Source of the DNA: Catellatospora sp. KI3
GTDB lineage: Bacteria > Actinomycetota > Actinomycetes > Mycobacteriales > Micromonosporaceae
Reading direction: 5' to 3'
Assembly: GCF_029948125.1 (NCBI RefSeq)
Contig: NZ_JASAMB010000010.1
Span: 62,001 to 126,000 of the forward strand
DNA: 64,000 nucleotides
The notes below the pieces were generated by a model. That model saw nothing but the letters and a program-made list of their open reading frames with translations, searched no databases and was not told the DNA's origin. Below are positions 44,956 through 54,075 of this stretch, in pieces. A program made the translations under genes and the position numbers. The first letter of the stretch is position 1. Every line of letters starts with the position of its first letter.

Positions 44956-47183
44956 GTGAGGAAGACCCTCGCAGCTGTCGGCGTCGCGGTCGCCGCGGCC
45001 GCGTTCGTGGCCGTACCGGCGTCGGGAAGCGCCGCGGTGGCCGACGCGGCAGCCAGGGCCGGCTCGGTCGGCGCGAACGCCGCGGACATCCACGCCTCGG
45101 CTGGGGACGGCTACACCGTGACCCGCGTCGTGCGCGACCCCGACGGCACCACCCACACCCGCTACGGCCGCACCTACCGCGGCCTGCGGGTCTCCGGCGG
45201 CGACTTCGTCGTCCGCACGGCCGCGAACGGTCGTGGCGCGGGGCGATGAGCGCGCTGCGCTCGTCGCTGACGCTGAGCACCACCCCGAAGATCGGTGCCG
45301 ACCGGGCCGCGACCTCGGCCAGGGCCCGCTTCTCCGGTTCGGTCACCGCCGTCGGCAAGGCCGAGCTGTTCGTCGACGCGTCCACCGGCACCGGCCGCCT
45401 GGCCTGGGAGACCGTGGTAGAGGGCTGGCAGGCCGACGGGCAGACCCCGTCGAAGCTGCACGTCGTCACCGACGCCGTCAGCGGCGCCCACATCGGCCAG
45501 TTCGACGAGATCGAGACCGTCGCGGGCACCGGCGCCAGCCTGTACAGCGGCAGCGTCACCGTCGACACCGCCCTGTCGGGCTCGACGTACGTGCTGGTCG
45601 ACCAGGCGCGCGGTAACGCCCGCACCTGCGACATGAACAACGGCACCAGCACCTGCGCCAACTTCACCGACGCCGACAACAAGTGGGGCACCGGCACCAC
45701 CGCCAGCCGCCAGTCGGCCGCCGTCGACGCGCACTTCGGCGCGGCCAGGACGTTCGACTACTTCAAGAACGTCCATGCCCGCAACGGCGTCTTCGGCAAC
45801 GGCATGGGCGTGCCCAGCCGCGTCCACTACGGCAACGCGTACGCCAACGCGTTCTGGGACGGGGCCCAGATGACCTACGGCGACGGCGCCGGCAACGCCC
45901 GCCCGCTGGTGGCCCTGGACGTGGCCGGCCACGAGATGAGCCACGGCGTCACCGAGGCGCTGGTCTCCGGCGGCCTGACCTACTCGGGCGAGTCCGGCGG
46001 CCTCAACGAGGCCACCTCCGACATCTTCGGCACCGCCGTCGAGTTCTACGCCGCCGCAGCCGCCGACCCGGGCGACTACCAGATCGGCGAGAAGATCAAC
46101 TTCAACGGCAACGGCACCCCGCTGCGGTACATGTACCAGCCCTCGCTGGACGGCGCGTCAGCCGACTGCTGGTCCACCAGCACCAGGAACCTCGACGTCC
46201 ACTACAGCTCCGGCGTGGCCAATCACTTCGTCTTCAACCTCGCCGAAGGCACCGGCGCCACCGCGTACGGCACCAGCACCCCCTGCGGCACCGCCCCCGC
46301 CGTCACCGGCATCGGCCGCGCCAAGGCCGAGAAGATCTGGTACCGCGCCCTGGACGTCAACTTCCTGTCCAACACCAGCTACGTCAACACCGCCACCCCC
46401 GCCAACACCGCCCGCGCCCACACCCTCACCGCCGCCGCCTACCTCTACGGCAGCTGCTCCGCCGAGTACAAGGCCGTCCAGGCCGCCTGGACCTCCGTGA
46501 ACGTCGCCGGCAGCGACACCGCCTGCCCGGCCGCCAACGACTTCACCCTCACCGCCACTCCGGCCGCCGGCACGGTCGCCCAGGGCGGCTCGCTGACCAT
46601 CGCGGTCGCCGCGAAGCTGATCAACGGCGCCGCCCAGACCGTGGCCCTCACCGCCACCGGCCTGCCGACCGGAGCCACCGCCACGTTCAGCCCCGCCTCG
46701 ATCACCTCCGCCGCGGGCACCGCCACGCTGACCGTCAAGACCGCGTCGACGACCCCGGCGGGCACGTACCAGGTGACCGTCACCGGCAAGGGCACCGGCG
46801 CCACCCGCACCACCACCTACGCCCTGACCGTCTACAGCCCGGGCTGCACCGCCACCAACGGCACCGACGTCACCATCCCCGACAACACGACCGTGAACAG
46901 CGCCATCGCCCTCACCGCCTGCGCCCGCAAGGCGTCGGCCACCAGCGCGGTGTCGGTGTCGATCTACCACCCGTTCCCCGGTGACCTGGTCGTGGACCTG
47001 GTCGCACCCGACGGCTCGGTCTACAACCTGGCCAACCGGACCGGCGGCAGCATCGACAACATCATCAAGACGTTCACCGTCAACCTGTCCGCCGAGAACG
47101 GCAACGGCACCTGGACCCTGCGCGTACGGGACGCCGCAACGGGCGACACCGGCCGCATCGACACCTGGACGCTGAGCCTGTAA
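44956..47183 (+). pseudogene. Secreted M4 (thermolysin-like) metalloprotease gene with a frameshift in the propeptide
   Basis: GTG 44956, with TAGGAG upstream, opens a signal peptide and FTP-type propeptide that stops at 45249. The next frame carries on with the propeptide, and the catalytic domain follows: HEMSH (45931-45945) and GGLNEATSD supply zinc ligands. A Big-like domain and a P/proprotein-convertase domain end the protein at 47183. At about 45229-45231, AACGG-TCGTGG reads NG in one frame and SWRGA in the next; one extra C would restore NGSWRGA. So a one-base deletion (or sequencing error) splits the gene. Internal ATG 45246 could start only an unsecreted product. Confidence 0.8.
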
Positions 47184-47196
47184 CCGGCTGCCGCAC

Positions 47197-47237
47197 CGCG
47201 CCAGGCGCCACCCGCGAGCCGGGTGGCGCCTGGCGCG
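47197..47237 (+). terminator. Terminator after the M4 protease gene
   Basis: A perfect 18-bp stem (47197-47214 with 47220-47237) with a CGAGC loop, 14 bp after the stop. Confidence 0.8.
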
Positions 47238-47291
47238 CATCCGCCCGCGGTGCTCCCGCGAGCGGGCTGAGGATTCCTCGGCTTTGCGTAG

Positions 47292-48227
47292 ATGGAGTTC
47301 AATCGCCTCGTGAGCGGAGAACGCGATGACCAGGCCGGCGCGGCGCAGGCCGCACCGAGCAGGAAACAGGACTACCTGGCGCCTCTGTGTACTTGGGCGC
47401 TCGCCGGACTCGTCCTCACACTCATGGTCGTCGACGTCTTCGACCTGTACCAGGTGCCCTGGCTCAGCAAGCTGCTCAGCGCGTTCAACGACGCCGCGAG
47501 CCTGCTGCTGGGAGTCGGACTGGCCGGAGGCGCGGCTTTCCTCAGTTTCGGGCGGATGCGGGACAGGAACGTGAAGCCATGGCTGGCCATCGTTCCAGGC
47601 CTCTGCGCCGGAGTGCTGACCGGCGTCCTGCTGTGTGCCACGGTCGACGCGTCGCAGCCCACCCCGGACCTGGGCCTGCCGCAGACGACGCCGACATCGC
47701 CCACGCAGTCGGCCACCCCGCAGCCCGCTTCGACCAGCCGACCGCCTTCGACCTCCCCCACACCGTCGGCGACTCCGTCGCCCACCACCTCGCCGTCGAA
47801 GCGAACCGAAGCGTCGACTGAACCCAGCCCGGTGCCATCAGTAGCGGAAGACCCCGACCGCCACGTCAACGTGCAGCACGAACAGGTCGTCGAGCTGGAC
47901 CAGATTCCGAAATACAACTGGGTGGACATCGAAAACTGGCGCCACGACGCCACAAAGCCCGGCGAGCTGCAGATCGACGCGCAAGGCGTGACCACCGCCC
48001 TCGGCGCGAAACTGGCGATCATGCCAGACACCCCGCTGCCCAACGAGGCGCGCTGCTCGCGGGTGACCGCCTGGCAGGACCGCGTGGAGTTCAGCTCCCT
48101 GCATGTCGGCAGCCAGCTGTGCGGTCGGAGCAGGGACGGGCGCTTCGCCTCGCTGGACGTGCGCCTGCTGCCGAACCCGGCTTCCGGCGACGGCCGGTTC
48201 ATCTTCTACGGCATCACGTGGAACTGA
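47292..48227 (+). CDS. Membrane protein with Ser/Thr/Pro-rich linker and extracellular domain
   Basis: A 311-residue protein. Three hydrophobic helices lie at about 28-52, 66-86 and 96-117. A low-complexity Pro/Ser/Thr linker spans 122-175, as in wall-spanning proteins. A globular C-terminal domain of about 120 residues follows (VVELDQIPKYNWVDIENW), with two cysteines. No family recognised. ATG 47292 lacks a ribosome site; GTG 47310 has GGAG upstream and may be the true start. Confidence 0.7.
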   Translation: MEFNRLVSGERDDQAGAAQAAPSRKQDYLAPLCTWALAGLVLTLMVVDVFDLYQVPWLSKLLSAFNDAASLLLGVGLAGGAAFLSFGRMRDRNVKPWLAIVPGLCAGVLTGVLLCATVDASQPTPDLGLPQTTPTSPTQSATPQPASTSRPPSTSPTPSATPSPTTSPSKRTEASTEPSPVPSVAEDPDRHVNVQHEQVVELDQIPKYNWVDIENWRHDATKPGELQIDAQGVTTALGAKLAIMPDTPLPNEARCSRVTAWQDRVEFSSLHVGSQLCGRSRDGRFASLDVRLLPNPASGDGRFIFYGITWN

Positions 48228-48400
48228 TCACCCAGAAGCAGCTCCTTCCCCGACGGTCGGCCGTAGCGGCTGGGCAGAACACGGCCCGGACCCGCTGACC
48301 GCCCCGCCGATGCCGCCGCAGCGCGCCAGGTCCGGCACGGGCCGTGGTTTCGGCGCAGAGCCGGACGGGCATCGGCTCATCGACAGGACAGGAGGAGCCG

Positions 48401-48817
48401 ATGACGACCACCGCGCAGCAGTCGACACCGGAGCTGGTCAGACAGGCCGGCGAGCAGCTGTCCCACCTGGTGCGGACGGAACTGGCACTGGCCCAGGCAG
48501 AGCTACGTCACAAAGCCGGGCAGGCGGCCGGCGCGGCCGGACTGCTCGGCGCAGCCGCCTCCGCCGCCTTCTGGGCCGGGGGAGCGCTGACCGCCGCGGC
48601 CGTACTCGGCCTCACGCTGGTCGTCCAGCCGTGGCTCGCCGCGCTGATCACCGCCGCCGCGCTGCTGGCCGTAGCGTGCGTGATCGCGCTGGCAGGCCGG
48701 TCCCGGCTGCGCCGCCTCGGGCCGCTGACCCCGCAGCGCGCGCTGCGCGGGCTGCACACCGACGTGTCCGTGCTGACCCACCCGACGGCTGTCGCGACAC
48801 ACCCGGAAAGGACGTAG
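48401..48817 (+). CDS. DUF1469/Actinobacterial holin-X-like membrane protein
   Basis: A 138-residue protein with a charged amphipathic N terminus (ELVRQAGEQLSHLVRTELAL) and two membrane helices (about 42-68 and 72-97). This is the phage-holin-like DUF1469 family, usually encoded beside a DUF3618 protein, as here. AGGAGG lies 3-8 bases before the ATG. Despite the family name there is no lysis cassette; an envelope-stress role is more likely. Confidence 0.82.
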   Translation: MTTTAQQSTPELVRQAGEQLSHLVRTELALAQAELRHKAGQAAGAAGLLGAAASAAFWAGGALTAAAVLGLTLVVQPWLAALITAAALLAVACVIALAGRSRLRRLGPLTPQRALRGLHTDVSVLTHPTAVATHPERT

Positions 48818-48819
48818 CC

Positions 48820-49068
48820 GTGGACCCGACCCAGGACGTCACCCACCTCGACGCCCAGGCCGCGGCTGCCAGAGCCGCGCTGGGCCAGACGCTGGCGCAG
48901 CTGGCCGACCGCGCCGACGTACCCGCCCGGCTCAAGGCCAAGTCGGCGGAGGTCGTCCACGAGACGTGGCAGACGGTCAACCGCCCCCAGACCCGGATGA
49001 CCCTGGCGCTGGCCGCCGGTGCGCTCGCCGCGTTCGCGCTGGTACTGCTGGCCCGCCGCCGCCGCTGA
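48820..49068 (+). CDS. DUF3618 family small membrane protein
   Basis: An 82-residue protein starting at GTG 48820, 2 bp after the DUF1469 stop, with GGAAAGGACG upstream. The N-terminal half has the family's pattern (AAARAALGQTLAQLADRADVP), and one C-terminal helix is followed by RRRR. The pair is widespread in actinomycetes; function unknown. Confidence 0.82.
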   Translation: MDPTQDVTHLDAQAAAARAALGQTLAQLADRADVPARLKAKSAEVVHETWQTVNRPQTRMTLALAAGALAAFALVLLARRRR

Positions 49069-49096
49069 CCGCACCGGACACGGTGCCCGGAGACGG

Positions 49097-49133
49097 GCGA
49101 GGCCGCCCGGCCGTGACGGCCGGGCGGCCTCGC
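49097..49133. terminator. Bidirectional stem-loop between convergent genes
   Basis: A perfect 17-bp stem (49097-49113 with 49117-49133) with a TGA loop lies between the DUF3618 gene and the convergent LPKTG gene. Confidence 0.8.
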
Positions 49134-49148
49134 TGTCAGCAGGTGCGG

Positions 49149-49865
49149 TTACTCCGACGCCTCCAGGCGCCGCCGCCGCTGCAGGATGATCAGCGCGGCG
49201 CCACCGGCGACCAGCAGCAGACCCACCGTCGTGATGCCCAGCACCGCCGTACCGGTCTTCGGCAGGTGGTCGTCCGGGCTCGGCGTGACCACCGGCACCG
49301 ACGGCGAGCCGGGCACCGACGGGTCAGGAGTCGGCGTGGCACTGGCCGAAGCGCTCGCACTGGCCGAAGCGCCGGCGCTGGCCGACGGGCTGGCGTTCGG
49401 GCTGCTCTGCGTACCGGGGCAGGTGTGCGTGAGCACGAACTGCGTCTTGGCGTCCTTCGAACCGCTGATCACCGCGGTGGCACCCGTCAGCGTCCAACCG
49501 GCGGGCAGCTTCACCCATGCCTTGCTGGTGCCGATCAGCACGATGCCGCTCGGGCTGTACGTCGGGATGGTGATCGACTGGTCGCCGCCCGGCGTGCTGA
49601 ACTGCGCCGTCACGCTGACGAACACACCTGGGTCGGGGGTGCCCGACGGCAGGTTGAACACCCACACGTCGTAGCCGGCGAAGGGGCCGCCGCCCTGGTT
49701 GGCGCTGCACTCGTGCGTGCCGAAGCCGGACGCCGTGGTCGGCACGTTCCCGGGGTTGATGCCGATGTTCTCGTTCGCCGAGGCGGGCGTCGCGAACGCG
49801 AGCGCGACAGCGGCGCCGAGCACCGCGAACAAGCTGCGCATGAGGGGAAGCCGACGGCTGCCCAT
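49149..49865 (-). CDS. LPXTG-type cell-wall-anchored protein
   Basis: A 238-residue secreted protein. The signal peptide ends at ASAN near residue 30. A beta-rich domain of about 125 residues follows, then a Ser/Ala/Pro-rich stretch. The C terminus is a complete sorting signal: LPKTG, a hydrophobic helix and an RRRR tail. A sortase would link it to peptidoglycan; no sortase gene is in the window. ATG 49865 has CGGAGGA 6 bases upstream; the longer frame to 49955 is spurious. Confidence 0.85.
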   Translation of the reverse strand: MGSRRLPLMRSLFAVLGAAVALAFATPASANENIGINPGNVPTTASGFGTHECSANQGGGPFAGYDVWVFNLPSGTPDPGVFVSVTAQFSTPGGDQSITIPTYSPSGIVLIGTSKAWVKLPAGWTLTGATAVISGSKDAKTQFVLTHTCPGTQSSPNASPSASAGASASASASASATPTPDPSVPGSPSVPVVTPSPDDHLPKTGTAVLGITTVGLLLVAGGAALIILQRRRRLEASE

Positions 49866-50128
49866 ATACGTCCTCCGAGGTGGTAGCGGGTCACGGCCCG
49901 AGTGACGACACGCGGGTCCCGACCCGTATAGCGGCGTCCAGCCTTCACCCGTCACAGCCCGTCCCGGCGGTCCTGGCCACCCGACCGGCTGACCCGACCT
50001 GCCACGCCGCGATGCGGCACCCTAAACGGGCCCGGGTGCCCAAGGACCTCGCCGCTTCGACGGTTCTCCCTCCGGTGTCGGCCCGGTCGTCGCGCACGGC
50101 CGAGCCGACACCGTCCCCGCTGCCAGGA

Positions 50129-51337
50129 TCAGCCTGCGGCGAGGCTGTGCCGCCGTCCGGCGGCGAGGTGGTCGACGTGGCTGAGGGTCGTCTGCGCGAT
50201 GACCGGCGTCGTATTGATCAGGTTGCCGTAGGTGCCGTCGCCGAGCTGCCCGTTGAGGTTGGTCCCCCAGCCTTTGACGATGTCGTCGTCACTGTCCAAC
50301 AGCGCCAGGACGTACTGGTCCCCGACCGCGATGGTCCGTACCCCCGACAGGTCCAGTACGTCGTCGGTCGGCCTGTTCCGCGAGGCCCCCGGCCCACCGG
50401 CGAAGCCGAGCCCCAGGTTGCCGAAGCCGTTGGTGCCCCAGCATTTCACCTTGCCGTTGCCGCGCAGCGCGCAGCTGAACGAGTTCCCCGCGCCCAGGGC
50501 CTGCACGCCGCTGAGGCCTAGTACGTCCACGGGCCTGTTGCTGAAGTCGCCGAAGACGCCGTTGCCGAGTTCGCCGTTCGTGTTGGAGCCCCACGCCTTG
50601 ACGGTGCGGTCGTCGTTGCCCAGCAGCGCCAGCGTGTGGTGGAGATAGCTGGAGATCGCCTTGACGCCTGACAGCCCCACCACCTCCTCCGGCCGGAAGT
50701 GATCGCCGCCCGTGACGCCGATGCCCAGTTGCCCGACTTCGTTCCAACCCCAGGCCATCACCTTGCCGTTCTCGAGCAGCGCCAAGCTGTGGGACTGGCC
50801 CGCGGCGATCGCCTTGACATTGCTGAGCCCCGGGATCTCCACCGGCCGCAGCCGCGGCTCGCCCCCCGTGTCTCCGATGCCGAGCTGCCCATACGAATTG
50901 TTGCCGAAAGCGAGCACCTTTCCGCTGGCGAGCAGGATCAGGCCGTGGTACTCGCCGGCGGCGACTGCCACGGCTCCTTCGACTCCAGCCACCGCCACCG
51001 GGCTGAGGCGGTCGTCGCTAGAACCGTCGCCGAGCTGACCGGTGCCGTTCTCACCCCACGCGCGCACGGTTCCGTTGTCCAGCAGGGCTAGGCTGTGATC
51101 GCCGTTGGCGGCCAGCGCCTTTACCCCCTCCAGGCCGATGACGACTCCCGCCGTACGCCGGTCGGCCAGCGTGCTGTCGCCCAGCTGCCCGTGGTCGTTG
51201 ATTCCCCAGGACACGGCCTGGGCCTGTGACAGCGCTGCCGCCCTCGCCGATGTGTCGTGCAAGACGACCGGCAGCGCCAGCAGGGAACTGGCGACGATCG
51301 CCCCTACCCGGCGCCTGCTGATCCCGAACGTTTCCAT
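50129..51337 (-). CDS. Secreted RCC1-repeat protein
   Basis: A 402-residue protein with a Sec signal peptide (MAS-like cleavage near ARAA, residue 34). The rest is seven RCC1 units, each with a WGxNxxGQLG core (SWGINDHGQLGD; AWGENGTGQLGD; GWGTNLNGQLGD) and a LAxGxxHSLAL strand, forming one seven-bladed propeller. Extracellular RCC1 propellers of bacteria are thought to bind proteins or polysaccharides. No enzyme domain is attached. Confidence 0.88.
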   Translation of the reverse strand: METFGISRRRVGAIVASSLLALPVVLHDTSARAAALSQAQAVSWGINDHGQLGDSTLADRRTAGVVIGLEGVKALAANGDHSLALLDNGTVRAWGENGTGQLGDGSSDDRLSPVAVAGVEGAVAVAAGEYHGLILLASGKVLAFGNNSYGQLGIGDTGGEPRLRPVEIPGLSNVKAIAAGQSHSLALLENGKVMAWGWNEVGQLGIGVTGGDHFRPEEVVGLSGVKAISSYLHHTLALLGNDDRTVKAWGSNTNGELGNGVFGDFSNRPVDVLGLSGVQALGAGNSFSCALRGNGKVKCWGTNGFGNLGLGFAGGPGASRNRPTDDVLDLSGVRTIAVGDQYVLALLDSDDDIVKGWGTNLNGQLGDGTYGNLINTTPVIAQTTLSHVDHLAAGRRHSLAAG

Positions 51338-51531
51338 TGACGTTCCCCCGTTTATCCGAGCACTGGACCCGCAGTTCGCGCAGACGAACACGCAGGTCAC
51401 GGACAGTGACAGATGTATCAGCAGGGCAGTGCGGCCTGTCCGCGACGCGCCAGCCGAAGAACCCGCGCCGGTGGTGGAACACCAGCCCAGAACCCGGTCA
51501 CGGCAGCGATGAGTTCCAATGGTTCGCCGGC

Positions 51532-51870
51532 TCAGCCTTGGGCGCGTGGGGCGTACATGATGACGACGACGCCGATCAGGCAGATCGCCGCACCGATGAT
51601 GTCGTACCGGTCGGGGCGGAACTTGTCGACCAGCACGCCCCAGGCCAGTGATCCGGCGACGAAGACGCCGCCGTAGGCGGCCAGGATGCGGCCGAAGTTC
51701 GCGTCGGGCTGGAAGGTCGCGACGAACCCGTAGGCGCCCAGGGCGATGACTCCGGCCGCGATCCACCAGAGGCCGCGGTTCTCCCGCCAGCCCTGCCAGA
51801 CCAGCCACGCCCCGCCGATCTCGAACAGGGCGGCGAGGGCGAACAGCAGCATGGAACGGGCGACGGTCAT
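51532..51870 (-). CDS. YnfA family membrane protein
   Basis: A 112-residue protein with four membrane helices, matching the YnfA/UPF0060 family along its whole length ([50 protein letters not shown]). The family is related to small multidrug-resistance transporters. It follows the mer-like operon on the same strand by 26 bp and may be part of it. Confidence 0.9.
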   Translation of the reverse strand: MTVARSMLLFALAALFEIGGAWLVWQGWRENRGLWWIAAGVIALGAYGFVATFQPDANFGRILAAYGGVFVAGSLAWGVLVDKFRPDRYDIIGAAICLIGVVVIMYAPRAQG

Positions 51871-51896
51871 GGCAGGCAGGGTATCGGCTCAGCCGG

Positions 51897-52160
51897 TCAG
51901 GACGGCTGGGAGCAGGAGCAGGCGCCGCCGGTGCAGCCGGTCGCATGGGCGCGGCGGCGGCTGGCCCACCACCAGGCGAGGCCGGTCAACGCGGCCAGGA
52001 CCAGGGCGATGCCGGGCATCACGTCGCCGAGGTACGCCCAGCCCGCCCCGCCGAGGACCCCGGCGGCCACCAGGAGCGGGATCAAGCAGCACAGGGCGCA
52101 GGCGATTCCTGCGAGGCTGCCCAGGCTGCCGGGCAGGAGCCGGCGCAGAGTGATCTTCAT
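51897..52160 (-). CDS. Small Cys-rich membrane protein, MerC/MerT-like
   Basis: An 87-residue protein with two membrane helices. Cysteines cluster in helix 1 (GIACALCCLIPLL) and at the C terminus (TGCTGGACSCSQPS), as in mercuric transport proteins that hand Hg(II) between Cys pairs. Its ATG overlaps the stop of the MerR-type regulator (ATGA). No mercuric reductase gene follows, so heavy-metal or toxic-ion transport is a suggestion only. Confidence 0.6.
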   Translation of the reverse strand: MKITLRRLLPGSLGSLAGIACALCCLIPLLVAAGVLGGAGWAYLGDVMPGIALVLAALTGLAWWWASRRRAHATGCTGGACSCSQPS

Positions 52161-52594
52161 CGGGTGGGTTCTCCTCGGTCGAGTGCGGCCAGTGGAATGG
52201 GGCAGCACGCGCTGGTGGCGCAGGTGGCCAGGTCGTCGCATCCGGCGTCGAGCGCGGCGCGCAGACTGGACGCGATGGCTTGCAGGTCGGCGATCTTCGT
52301 TTCGATCTCGGTCAGCTTGGTGGCGGCCCGCCGTTGCAGGCTGGTGTCGGCGCGGCGGCCGTGCCGGTGGGTGCCCAGGTCGACCAGTTCGGCCACCTCG
52401 TCAAGCGTGAACCCGAGCCGCTGCGCGGTCTTGATGACCCGCAGGAGTGTCAGCGCCTCGGCGGGGTAGAGGCGGTGCCCGCCGGGGCTGCGCCGAGGCT
52501 CGGCCAGCAGGCCCCGCCGCTCGTAGTAGCGCAGCGTCTGCAGGTTCACCCCGGCCGCCTCGGCCAGCTCCCCGCTGCGCAGTCCCGGATTCAC
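52157..52594 (-). CDS. MerR-family metal-responsive regulator
   Basis: A 145-residue regulator starting at GTG 52594, which overlaps the stop of the upstream gene (GTGA). Residues 7-75 are the MerR winged HTH (GELAEAAGVNLQTLRYYERRG). A long dimer helix follows, then a Cys-rich metal-binding end (AGCDDLATCATSACCPIP). The Cys pattern suits mercury or another thiophilic metal. It lies in the middle of a three-gene coupled operon. Confidence 0.87.
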   Translation of the reverse strand: MNPGLRSGELAEAAGVNLQTLRYYERRGLLAEPRRSPGGHRLYPAEALTLLRVIKTAQRLGFTLDEVAELVDLGTHRHGRRADTSLQRRAATKLTEIETKIADLQAIASSLRAALDAGCDDLATCATSACCPIPLAALDRGEPTR

Positions 52595-52944
52595 CGCCGG
52601 GTCCGCTTCTCGTCGGCCCGCGCGGTCAGCGCGTCGAGCACGTCGACATGAGCAGGCGGCACTTCTATGTCCAGGACCACGTGCCCGGGGTCGACGGGCG
52701 TGATGCCGAAGACGAAGAAGGAGCAGCACCGGGATTCGCGGGCCGTCAGGTCCCGTACGGCGACGTCAAGGTCCGGGCCGCCGGTGAGCTGGAGACGCAG
52801 GTGCGTGGGGCTGTGCCGGGAGCTGTCGCGGACAGCCGCAGTGAACAGGTCATCGAACTCGGCCAGGCGCAGCGGTTGCTCGGCCGTCGGCAACGTGCAC
52901 GCCTCAGGCACCCACGCCAGGCCCTTGGCGGGCTGATCGGTCAT
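52591..52944 (-). CDS. Small conserved protein of the mer-like operon
   Basis: A 117-residue cytosolic protein. It carries TARESRCCSFFVF near residue 70, a motif I recall from actinobacterial proteins encoded beside MerR and mer or ars genes. The paired Cys may bind a metal. It is the first gene of the operon and overlaps the MerR gene by 4 bases. Enzymatic function unknown. Confidence 0.68.
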   Translation of the reverse strand: MTDQPAKGLAWVPEACTLPTAEQPLRLAEFDDLFTAAVRDSSRHSPTHLRLQLTGGPDLDVAVRDLTARESRCCSFFVFGITPVDPGHVVLDIEVPPAHVDVLDALTARADEKRTRR

Positions 52945-53070
52945 GGCATCACGGTAAGCCTGTACCCGGGTACCGGATGCAACCCGCGACCACCGGCGGC
53001 AACGCCGGCAGCCCAGCCGGACGGGCCCGACAATATGCCGTTCACCAGGCAAAACGCTATCCTTGCCGAA

Positions 53071-54021
53071 ATGTGCGCCCCCGACAGCCCTTCGCCGTCC
53101 GCCCGACCCGCAGCCCGCCCGGCTGCGGTTCTCCGGCGCCGTCGCGGCGGTCGGGCAGCGGGAGCGGTCGCTCTCGCCATGCTGGTGAGCTACGCCCTGT
53201 CGGGCTGCTCAGGCGCTACGGCCGCGCCGGAACCGGACGAGAAGGTGCGAACCTCGACGGCGGAGACGGTTCGGGACACCGCGTCGGCGAGCCCGACGCC
53301 GCTGGCGGCCGGAACCGCCACCGCGGCCCCGGCCTGGCTGGGAACGCGAGTGCTCCCGGTAGGGCCGGACGGGTTCGCGGCAGCCCAGCAGACCCCGGCC
53401 GAGCTGCGCAACAGGTCGATCGCCACCGTCGACGACCTGCCCCCACCGGCAGACGGCCGCTTCCACGCCACCGTCCAGGCGGTGCCGGCCGACGTACTGG
53501 CCCGGTCCAGCTGGACCGACCACTGCCCGGTCGACGCCGCCGACCTGCGCTACGTCACGGTCGGCTTCCGCGGGTTCGACGGACGGGCCCACACCGGCGA
53601 GCTGCTGGCCAACGCCCGGGTAGCCGACGACCTGGTCACCGTGTTCAAGCGGCTGTTCGCCGCCGGCTTCCCGATCGAGCGGATGCGCATCTCCACCGCC
53701 GAGCAGCTGAACGCGCCGCCGACCGGCGACCTCAACACCACCGAGGTGTTCGCCTGCCGCCCGGTACGCGGGCGCAAAGCGTGGTCCCAGCACGCCTACG
53801 GCCTGGCCGTGGATCTCAACCCGTTCCAGAACCCGTACCGCAAGGGCAAGGTCGTCCTGCCGGAGCTCGCCACCGCCTACCTGGACCGGGCCGACGCCCG
53901 GCCCGGCATGGCGCAGCCCCGCGAGCAGGCCGTCCAGGCGTTCGCCGCGATCGGCTGGAAGTGGGGCGGCGACTACCGCTCCCTGAAGGACTACATGCAC
54001 TTCTCCGCCACCGGCGGCTGA
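53071..54021 (+). CDS. Secreted M15 (VanY-like) peptidase
   Basis: A 316-residue protein. A long basic N terminus leads to a hydrophobic helix ending in LSGC, a plausible lipobox. After an Ala/Thr-rich linker, the C-terminal 180 residues form an M15/VanY-type zinc peptidase: WSQHAYGLAVDLNPF supplies the first His and Asp ligands, and KDYMHF the last His. Such enzymes trim D-Ala-D-Ala or related cell-wall peptides. The start is uncertain; an in-frame ATG at 53035 is also possible. Confidence 0.8.
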   Translation: MCAPDSPSPSARPAARPAAVLRRRRGGRAAGAVALAMLVSYALSGCSGATAAPEPDEKVRTSTAETVRDTASASPTPLAAGTATAAPAWLGTRVLPVGPDGFAAAQQTPAELRNRSIATVDDLPPPADGRFHATVQAVPADVLARSSWTDHCPVDAADLRYVTVGFRGFDGRAHTGELLANARVADDLVTVFKRLFAAGFPIERMRISTAEQLNAPPTGDLNTTEVFACRPVRGRKAWSQHAYGLAVDLNPFQNPYRKGKVVLPELATAYLDRADARPGMAQPREQAVQAFAAIGWKWGGDYRSLKDYMHFSATGG

Positions 54022-54075
54022 GCGACCGCGGCCGGATCGGCCGCGAACGGCGCGCTGGACCGCCGATCGGTCCGG

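Noticed and set aside
47640-47830. Ser/Thr/Pro-coding short repeats as a CRISPR or satellite array
   Set aside because: The periodicity comes from codons of a low-complexity linker inside a membrane-protein gene; there are no spacers.
48401-49068. Phage lysis cassette suggested by the holin-like family name
   Set aside because: No endolysin or phage structural gene is near, and the DUF1469/DUF3618 pair is a common core feature of actinomycetes.
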